From Steinernema hermaphroditum (lineage: Eukaryota; Nematoda; Chromadorea; Rhabditida; Steinernematidae), in contig CM059621.1 of assembly GCA_030435675.1 (NCBI GenBank), forward strand, positions 17,112,001-17,176,000: a stretch of 64,000 bases of DNA. The letters run 5' to 3'. The notes beneath the pieces were generated by a model. The model did not search any database, had not been told where the DNA came from, and saw only the letters and a program-made list of their open reading frames with translations. The position numbers were made by a program, and so were the translations under genes. Positions 56,991-64,000 of the stretch are shown piece by piece (position 1 is the stretch's first letter; each line of letters begins with the position of its first letter).

Positions 56991-58178
56991 CTACGACTCA
57001 ACCCATTCAGAATCATCCTCGACTTCTTGTAGAATCGAATATCCCGGTCGATAGGTTCCGTTGATCATGCTGAGCTGCAGCATCTGTTCCTGCTTGTAGT
57101 TGTCGTCCACGGGCTTCAGAAGCTCCCTGATGAGCATTTCGGCGGCCTTCAGACGGGCGCTGCAGCCGGCGTCTACTTCCGTCGTCACCCGAACGTGCAG
57201 ATTCTCCTTAAGGTGCTTATAACCCCTGCAATTACGTAAAAGTTCTTCCTGTTCAGGGTCTTTCAATGAGCCACGGCCTCGAATGGCGATTTTGCATCCT
57301 GTGTCACGCTCCATAGCGCGAATTGAGATACCGCGTGGCCCCAGGATGCGACCAATGTACTTGTAGCCATCCGGGTGCTCCGGAATCGGAATCTTGATTG
57401 TTCGCTTGTGGATCTTTACCTAAAGATCTGTTTTATTGAAAGTCTGATGCAAAGACCACTCACGTTTTCTAATTGATGATCTTGGGAATTATTCGGAAAA
57501 ACTGTACACCTATTTCTGCACACCTGTTGCGCTCTTTGTCGTCCATGGGTTTCGGGGAGATCAGCGCGTTTCTTTGGGTTTCTCTTCGGGAGCGTCTTGT
57601 TATCTTTCTGCGGTTTCTTCTTTTCAACATTCAGCTGGTCTCCACCAGCAGACAATATACAACGAGGCTTTTTCTTCCTGCCTCTCCTTCTCGGTGCTTT
57701 CACATCGGCAACGTTCAGAGTGGAATTAGGAGTGCCTTCATCTTCAGCTGCAGCGTCGCCTTCTCCTGCACGCGAACGTCCCCTCGCTGCTTTTTCCCTG
57801 TTGGTAAACGCTCCAGGGCGGACGACCAGTTCGTAGTGCGCTGCGACACAGTCACACATCCAGTTAAGCACTGCGGCTACGTCATCCATATTTCTAAAAG
57901 CAGAGAATCAACTAATTGGCTACTATTAATATAAACTAACTGCTCATCAACTCCAGCATCTCCTCCTTCCACATCCAAGCGCTCTCCGCTTGCCTTCTTC
58001 TTCCTTTGTTTGATCGTTTTCTTTCGGGCCGATTTGGTGCGATCGGGCTCTCCTCGGGCTGCTCTACAGATCGGAGCGCGAGAAACCTCAGCGAGCTTCT
58101 GCGCCACTTCATCGATTCTGGAACCAAAAGATCAGTTGTGGAGGGCGCTCCAGTGACTCACTGCTCCGGAGCTGTCAT
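56991..58178 (-). CDS. STAR-family KH-domain RNA-binding protein, four exons
   Basis: Exons (minus) 58178-58162, 58117-57941, 57893-57464 and 57419-56991 join in frame to 350 residues. Introns are 44-47 nt with consensus ends. The start MTAPEQIDEVAQKLAEVSRA is the first ATG that keeps the frame. Residues 1-205 are charged and basic (RRRGRKKKPR and KKRADLPETHGR). From about 209 follows an extended KH domain: IKIPIPEHPDGYKYIGRILG, the PRG loop, ERDTGCKIAIRGRGSLKD, HLKENLHV. A QUA2-like tail ends LSMINGTYRP. GLD-1, ASD-2 and QKI share this layout and bind mRNA to control splicing or translation. I see no clear QUA1 dimerisation motif, so it may not dimerise like GLD-1. It is divergently arranged with the + strand gene at 58373. 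Confidence 0.85.
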
Positions 58179-58372
58179 CTCACCGTTGATTGGCGGACGC
58201 TGGACGGCGTTCGAACGCATCGACGCGACCGATCGGCGCTAACACTCTCTCGGAAATCACGCAACTCGCTGCTTCAACCTCTTTTTATGTCTTTGACGCT
58301 GTCTAAAGTCTAGACGGTCTCTAAGTGCTGCAGAGTCCGCTCTGCGACCAACCTCACTCTGAGCAGCTGGTC
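58179..58372. promoter_or_regulatory. Shared bidirectional promoter interval
   Basis: Only 194 bp separate the start codons of the divergent genes at 58178 (-) and 58373 (+), so both promoters must lie here. CpG-rich with CGATCGGCGC; the palindrome TCTAAAGTCTAGA lies near 58303. No TATA box. Confidence 0.5.
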
Positions 58373-59308
58373 ATGTCGAATCGGTCGTCTTCGGTGCGCA
58401 CCGCGGTCGCTCCCAAATCTGGTTCGTTGTCGCCATCTTTGGATCTGTAATTGAATGGTTTAACGCCTTCAGAGCAGAAACCACGGCGAATGTCAACACG
58501 ACTACCGAAAAGTTCCAGAAGAACGACTCAAACGTCGACCCGGACATCGCGTCAGTCTTCCTTAAGGCCCATTTATACTCTGCGCGACACAAAACGCCCT
58601 TTTTGGTGTCGCTTAGCTTGTCCACGTGATTATTTACGCAAAACCAAATAAAACTGCATATTCATGATCCATTTGGATCAGGCTATCCAACCATCATCAG
58701 AAAAAAATTTTAGGTTAACTTTACGTACGCTAACTTAACTGTCGCTTAGCTTCAACTTGACTGTCGCGCAGCTGTGTCGCCGCGCTGCGCGACAGTCAAG
58801 TTGCGGCTAAGCGACAGTTAGGTTAACCTACATGGCATGTCCCAAAAATTTTTTTCCGGTGATGGCTGGATAGCCCGATCCAAAAGCATCATGACTGTGC
58901 TGTTTTATTTCGTTTTGCGTAAATAGTCACACGTGGACAAGCTAAGCGACACCAAAAAGGGCGTTTTATGTCGCGCAGAGTATAAATGGGCCTTTACAGT
59001 TTTCACCAAGCAACGTTGCTCTTTTCAGGCGCCTGAAGATTCCCCAGACGGCGATCAAGGAGCTGCAGGCCCTCGTCGACGCTCCGCGGCAGCCAGTACT
59101 CGACCGCGGGAATACGGCGCCGCGCGACCGTCTCTTCGCTTCGCTTCTCGTCATGACTACGGTGGCATTCGTGGCAGTGCCGCTCTCCCTGTGTGGTCCT
59201 TCGTATCCCACTGTCGTTGGCGCACTCTCCGCGTGCCTTGCGTTCGTGGAAGGTTCATTAAGCTCTGTTGAAGGTTCATTAATTTTTCAAATGTTTTGCG
59301 CTGCGTGA
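58373..59308 (+). CDS. Unrecognised small membrane protein, three putative exons, MITE-bearing
   Basis: Exon 1 (58373-58446) encodes MSNRSSSVRTAVAPKSGSLS and onward. A 26-nt intron leads to exon 2, with GC-ending codons (AETTANVNTTTEKFQKNDSN). Exon 3 (59029-59308) starts after CTCTTTTCAG and encodes RLKIPQTAIKELQALVDAPR, then a hydrophobic segment LFASLLVMTTVAFVAVPLSL and a second weaker one. The palindromic MITE at 58566-58992 sits between exons 2 and 3. The only donor I find that keeps the frame, CCAC|GTGATT at 58625, is inside the MITE arm. The joined frame would be 168 residues. A cytosolic N-terminus with one or two C-terminal membrane spans is likely. A minus-strand frame (58371-58541, SFFWNFSVVVLTFAVVSALK) overlaps exons 1-2 and is an alternative. 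Confidence 0.4.
58566..58992. mobile_element. Palindromic foldback MITE, 427 bp
   Basis: The left arm GGCCCATTTATACTCTGCGC is matched by the inverted right end. Arms continue almost unbroken through CGCCCTTTTTGGTGTCGCTT and AGCTTGTCCACGTG to a central hairpin where ACTGTCGCTTAGC meets GCTAAGCGACAGT. It is flanked by TTAA on the left and TTTA on the right, suggesting a TTAA-type target with one change. It has no coding capacity of its own. It lies inside the transcription unit of the gene at 58373-59308. Confidence 0.85.
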
Positions 59309-59365
59309 TGTGCGTGAAACTGGAGTGTAGTTCGTCTTTCATTTAATTTATCTGTTTTTTTCAGA

Positions 59366-59530
59366 ATGAACGAACCCGGAGAGAAGTCATCAGTCACGGC
59401 CTACGTCTGTGCCGAATGCCACGCCGAAAATCCACTCAAGCCGAAGGACGCCGTCCGTTGTCGCGAATGCGGACATAGAGTGCTGTACAAGAAGCGCTGC
59501 CGAAATTTGATGGTTTTCGATGCTCGATAA
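59366..59530 (+). CDS. RNA polymerase I/II/III subunit Rpb12 (POLR2K, RPABC4)
   Basis: A single-exon 54-residue protein. The zinc ribbon has two CxxC pairs, YVCAECH and [15 protein letters not shown], followed by the conserved C-terminal end LMVFDAR, which in this family finishes with VFDAR or a close variant. It is a common subunit of the three nuclear RNA polymerases, contacting Rpb3-type subunits and needed for assembly. The usual length is 50-70 residues, so it is complete. The start codon follows TTTTTTTCAG|A by one base with no upstream coding exon, as in nematode genes with an SL leader trans-spliced directly before the ATG. The stop of the upstream + strand gene lies only 57 bp away, so the two may form an operon. 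Confidence 0.93.
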   Translation: MNEPGEKSSVTAYVCAECHAENPLKPKDAVRCRECGHRVLYKKRCRNLMVFDAR

Positions 59531-59808
59531 TTGTTTGCAATGTTGTTATGTTTCAGTAAACCTGTCTTTGAGGTCCACTGTACACTTGCTGTTTTTAGTG
59601 CTTGTATATTTCTTGTGTGGGGGCGGGCGTTCCACTCGGGTTGATCCACTTCTCACGTTGCTAGCAACCATACCGTTGTTGCTCCCTGAACTGGAACTGC
59701 GAGTTAATCGCATGAGCTTGTAGTGTTTGCTGGGACAGCTGACTCTGAAGTTTATGAACCCTCCACAACGAAAACAGCAACAGAATGTACACAATCGTAA
59801 AGAGTTGC
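59531..59808. other. Convergent 3' region between Rpb12 and Prp31 genes
   Basis: About 280 bp containing both 3' UTRs. No canonical AATAAA is evident for either gene. Open frames on both strands lack support. Confidence 0.5.
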
Positions 59809-61658
59809 TTAAGCTCGATACGTGCCTCCGAATGCTCCAGGAAGAGGCGTTTGCACTTTGACGAATCCAGAAGTGGCGGAGAAATAGGTCGAGCTGCTTG
59901 ATGGCTGGTCCTGGAGGTTGATGTTGGGGTTTACGATTTCAAGACCTTGTACGGGAGTGAACGTGACGCTTGAAGCCGTTCCCGATCCCGACGCCTTGGA
60001 ACGGATGGATGTAGTGCCTCCGGACATCTGACGCTGCTGCTCTAGACGTTTTTGCAGTTTCTGAGACATCCTAAATGAAAGATATTATAACTATGACAGA
60101 ATTTCGTCATTTAGCTTCTGTCTGTCTACATCTGTCTAGCGCATGTCTGTCTACTTATCTACTCATGTAAGACCGACCTCATCGTTTGTGACACACGGAA
60201 AGCAAAAACCTATCACAGACAGTCTGTTGCAAAGACAGACAGTTAGAAGTGGCAGACGTAAAAGCATAAAAGAATGCTGACGAACCTGACTCTGGTTTTG
60301 TTGTCCACTGCAGAAGCACGAATGCTTCCAGATCCTTTACCGCCTGCAGAAGCTTGTCCGAGACTGAATCCCATGTTGTCCTGCATAACATCTTCCTGCA
60401 GCTCACCGAAGTTCATTCTGTTTGCCTTCTTGCGCAATTCGGTTAACCCGAGACGTTCTTTCTCTTTGCGAACACGCCGACCACCACGCTTCTTGCTTGC
60501 TTTGTCCAACGGCTTCGGCAACGCCTTGATGTTCTTCACTGGTGGAGGCTCCAAGAATTTCTCAATTTTCTTCTCAATCTGCTCTGCTAAGTCTTGTCCA
60601 ATACGACCATCGGGTGATTCATGCAGCGAGTCAACGCGGGCGGCAAGTGTGCACTTGGCGGCAACAAGTCGAGCGCCTTTGCGACGGAGATCAGGAGGAA
60701 GAGATTGGACGATCTGGTGATAGAAGACGAGTCCACAATGGGGCATGGCGTTGTTCATGCTGAATCCTTGCAGAGTTCGCTTCTGAGCACCCAAGACGAG
60801 AACATTGCATGCAGGAAGACGTGAGAGAGGAGCAAGACCTCCAGCTTTTGACACCAAAGCCGCGGCCACTTGCGCTCCAAGGATGGCACACAAGTTCGGG
60901 GCGATCAGCTCCATCCGTCTTTCTACGAGGGTGTTCATGTTGGTGCGCTCCCGCTGAAGGTCATCTGCCATTTCACATGCTTCCATGACCGCTTCCAGTT
61001 CATCGTCCTCGAGCTTTGTGCCCTGAGTAGTGGATGCCGTAACGGAGACGACGATGCAGGTCGCAGCAGGGATGACTTGACTCAACAGTTCCTTGTTCTG
61101 GCCTTTCGTGTTGATATCGTTTCCTAGCAGTCTGACGGCAGAGATGTACTGCTGCGGGACGGGAATAAGTGAATCGAGTTCTGGGAAGCGCTTCTCGTAC
61201 TTGTCACGGACGAATTTGTGAATTATGGCGATTTCCAGGTCGATTTCGGCGGCTAACTAAAAAGAATTGAATTCAACTGCACTCGTGAAAACTGCTTCTT
61301 ACCTGAGAAAGTTTCACGATGAGTTTGTACTGCGGGTCGCTCTCCAGTGGAGAAGTGAATGTCGGCGCATGCGAGGCATTCAGCTGTTCATGTAATTCCT
61401 TTATGAGCTCTTTGTATCTGAAGCAAAGCTACAAATTCAATTAAAAAAAGATTCCACTTACTCTTCTTTATCCGTTAACTTCGCTACATCTCTAACCCGG
61501 TCATAGCTTGCTAACTGCGGTTGTTCATTCACATCTTCCTCCGCTGGTTCGGTGACTTCCATGGCGGTCTCTTCAACGCCTTCCTCCTTCTCGGCCATCA
61601 TTTCATCGTCGGAACCATCGCTCTCCAAATCGGCGGCGAATTCTTCGGCGAGAGACAT
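59809..61658 (-). CDS. U4/U6 snRNP splicing factor Prp31
   Basis: Exons (minus) 61658-61462, 61417-61303, 61256-60286 and 60070-59809 join in frame to 514 residues, close to human PRPF31 (499). The N-terminus is acidic (MSLAEEFAADLESDGSDDEM). The NOSIC/Nop core follows: IIHKFVRDKYEKRFPELDSL, CIVVSVTASTTQG, MELIAPNLCAILGAQVAAAL, GGLAPLSRLPACNVLVLGAQ, IVQSLPPDLRRKGARLVAAK. Then come the basic KKRGGRRVRKEKERLGL, ANRMNFGE, and the C-terminal SGTASSVTFTPVQGLEIVNP. It binds U4 snRNA with the 15.5K protein and bridges U4/U6 to U5 in the tri-snRNP. Introns are 44, 46 and 215 nt. It is divergent with the helicase gene. Confidence 0.95.
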
Positions 61659-62249
61659 GGCGAGTTCTGTAAACGCAGTGATTGGCCACAAATAAAGCGA
61701 CAGAGCAAAACAAAATAATCCCAATCGGCGCGCAATCTACAAAACTGTTCTGTGTGTGCTGATCGGAGGTGATTTGCATATTAATCGAGAGGGAGAACTT
61801 TGATATTTGCACGCAAACGACTCTATTCGAACGATAATGCTAACGAAAACAACAAAATGCTATGGAGTTGGAAGCATCGCTTGGACAGAAATGAATCAAG
61901 ACTGAACTGTATAAGGTTTACAATACCAGACGAATCTGTCTACGTCTGTATGGGTGGTTCCAGCATTATTTCTAGGCTGACTGTTGCAAATATACCATTC
62001 TAGACACAAAACATCAAGACTGAACTGTCTGAAAAAAAACGATGCCTAGTCAAGTGCCATTGATTAAATCTGGCAAGGGCTATCAGCCAACCAAAGTGGA
62101 TAATTAGACTAACCTAGACGTCCACAATAAGGCCGCTCTACGAATACTCAATAAAACCATCTCAAGAAGCAAGAAGGAAGACCGAAATTCAAAGGGTGTC
62201 CACAAAGTCGGGTTTTCGAAAACGGAGCGAAAACGGAGTTTTTCGTTTC
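61659..62249. promoter_or_regulatory. Divergent promoter region of Prp31 and helicase genes
   Basis: About 590 bp between the Prp31 start and the first part of the helicase frame. AT-rich core, no TATA assigned. It may include the first exon or 5' UTR of the helicase gene, which I could not place. Confidence 0.45.
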
Positions 62250-64000
62250 GAGACCACTCATAAATCTGAAACACTTTTCCTTATCTGGAAGATCTTCTGC
62301 CGATCTTCCTCAGAATCCGCTTCGATGCTCACATGCTGCTTTCTTCGCAGAGATTTTTCGGATTCGCGCTCCCGACAACAAGATTTATCTCTTCCACGAC
62401 GGTTCTCTGGAAGAGAGACAGGAAAAGCGGCAAAAAGTAAGTTTCTCGAGTGATTTCCTCCGACAATTGTTCCATTGTGCAGATTGAAATCGAAATCCTC
62501 AGATGGAAAGGTGAACTTCCCGGAGAAGTTCGAGCGGCGCATGAAGTCATGGCCAGCGCTTCTGGCGAAGGAGATCGATGCATGTGGAGCGAGGTGAGTT
62601 GACTTTCGTGGGGCAAGGGTGCACAATTGAGATTTTGAGAAAATGGTCGTTCTAAGCGACAGTGTAGGCTTAGTCCCTGAGGCGTGCTGTTTCATTCTGT
62701 TTTTTTGCGAACTGTCTTTGTGTGCTGCACCTTGTTTCTGTTGCTTCTGTTGATTACTGTAGTCGTTGTTGAACCATTTTAACTTCAGAAGTGCAGCCAA
62801 GAACTCAGAAATAAGCGAACTCTCCACCATCCAAGTGCACGGCTGCGAACTCCAGAAATGTTCGTTCCACGCAATCGATGGGAAGATCCTTGAATTCAGC
62901 GCTGGAAGCGCTCCGTTGCCGGTGAGAATGGTTCGGAGAGGCGTGCCACTCACATTGCGCGGAAATAATCAACGAGCCGGAGTCGAATGCATCTTCTGGG
63001 ATCACGATGGCGACGATCTGTTCCGAGTAACGCCATTGAAGGCGTTTTGACATCTTATGAACGATGTTGTAGGTGAAAGCACGAGATCTTAAATTGGATT
63101 TGAGCGATATGATCGGACTGAAGTTCACTTTGGAAATGTCGAACGAATTTGGCGCTTTGAATTCCTTGGCTGAGTTCCTGGCGATCCGACATAAGTGGCA
63201 GCGATTTCCAGGGTATCATTTGCTACAACATGCCTATCGAGCGCTGCCAATGCCCATGGAAGTCGCAGGTACAGTAGATGGGCGTAGATATTTAGTTTTC
63301 ATGCTTATTTTCAGATAGAAAGCTCAACTTCGTCCAAAAGCTGAACATCGAACAAGAAAAAGCCGTTTGCGCCGCCCTCAACAGACGTCGCCCGCTCGTT
63401 TCAATCCAAGGGCCTCCAGGTACAGGAAAGACCTATGTCGTCACTGAGATTATCCTGCAAGCTCTCAGAAGTGGCCAAAAAGTAGACCAGCTTTCTCACA
63501 GCAAACCTTTATGAATACGGTACTTATTCAGATTCTCGTGTGTGCGCCATCAAATCAAGCGGTGGACAACGTTCTTATGCGTGTCAATGAGCGCGTGAAG
63601 GCTTGTCGCCTCGATTCTGACTCGAACGTTTCCCTCACGGAGTACATGAAGTCCCACGAAAACTACGAAGATCTGTCGTTTGTCTACGATCAGTTGGTAT
63701 AAGGTTCACCATTTTCGGATATGCTCTATGCTCAGGATTTCAGAACAGCGCCATGGCGGATGGCGAAGACAAGACAATAGACCATCTGTCGCAGAAGGCG
63801 TTTGACATGCGGAGCAAAATCAAACAGTCAATATTCTCTTCGAAAAGTGTCATATTCTGTACCGTTTCCAGTAGCTCCGTGAGAGGACTCAAGAAGCTAG
63901 GATTTCAGCCAGACATCGTACTGCTCGACGAAGCCGGTCAGGCGATGGAATGTGCTACTTGGTTACCGTTGCTCCAAGGATCTCGTGGAATTCTTGTTGG
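62250..64000 (+). CDS. Upf1-like SF1 helicase, SMUBP2/IGHMBP2-type (5' uncertain, 3' cut by window)
   Basis: Supported exons: 62483-62593, 62789-63026, 63073-63268, 63315-63481, 63532-63696 and 63744-64000 or beyond. They encode DGKVNFPEKFERRMKSWPAL and a long N-terminal region with DGDDLFRVKARDLKLDLSDM. The helicase core follows: Q-motif-like LNIEQEKAVCAAL, Walker A GPPGTGKT at about 63410-63433, motif Ia VCAPSNQAVDN, motif II DEAGQAMECATW at about 63927-63962, then LLQGSRGILVG at the window edge. Such proteins are 5'-3' RNA/DNA helicases; IGHMBP2 acts in translation and tRNA-related complexes, and the nematode ERI-6/7 helicase in small-RNA control is also of this type. An upstream exon ends at 62436 before GTAAGT, but all three frames are open there and the likely frame does not join in phase. 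The N-terminus is therefore unresolved, either from a missed splice or a 1-nt error in CAAAAAG. Confidence 0.85.

Overview
This window looks like nematode genomic DNA; the species is not identified. The gene blocks have very small spliceosomal introns (about 26-50 nt) ending in TTTCAG-like acceptors. There are acceptors placed just before start codons, as expected for trans-splicing, and an aspartic protease resembling the nematode ASP-1 group. An intact RTE-clade retrotransposon and several palindromic MITEs fit the same picture. All splice models were built by hand from reading frames and consensus sites.

Layout. (1) Positions 1-56,300 are mostly a gene-poor, AT-rich region. It holds an intact 3.0 kb RTE element with target-site duplications (3488-6508), a mariner-type MITE (2676-2942), a GC-rich foldback element (6796-7262), an element with 92-bp terminal inverted repeats (40950-41747) and many diverged copies of a dispersed family called R here. 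It also holds local tandem duplications and about nine GC-richer islands that look like cis-regulatory modules. Two minus-strand exons with good splice sites (43145-43360 with a start codon, and 155-338 internal) have matching phase and may belong to one gene with a roughly 43 kb intron. (2) Positions 47,988-49,846 carry a seven-exon aspartic protease and, 63 bp downstream, a two-exon gene for an unrecognised 99-residue protein. (3) Positions 56,991-64,000 are a compact housekeeping block: a STAR/KH RNA-binding protein (-), an unrecognised membrane-protein gene carrying a MITE (+), RNA polymerase subunit Rpb12/POLR2K (+), splicing factor Prp31 (-) and the start of an Upf1-like/SMUBP2-like helicase (+).

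The most unusual signal is compositional. The 7-mer CAAAAAT is strongly enriched on one strand only, from about position 650 to 56,320. My hand count is about 130 copies on the + strand against about 15 of its reverse complement. It is absent from the young RTE insertion and from exons, and stops abruptly where the housekeeping block begins. If a long minus-strand transcript crosses the region, its RNA would carry AUUUUUG every few hundred nucleotides, as a candidate intron-marking element. This is inference and needs counting by program.
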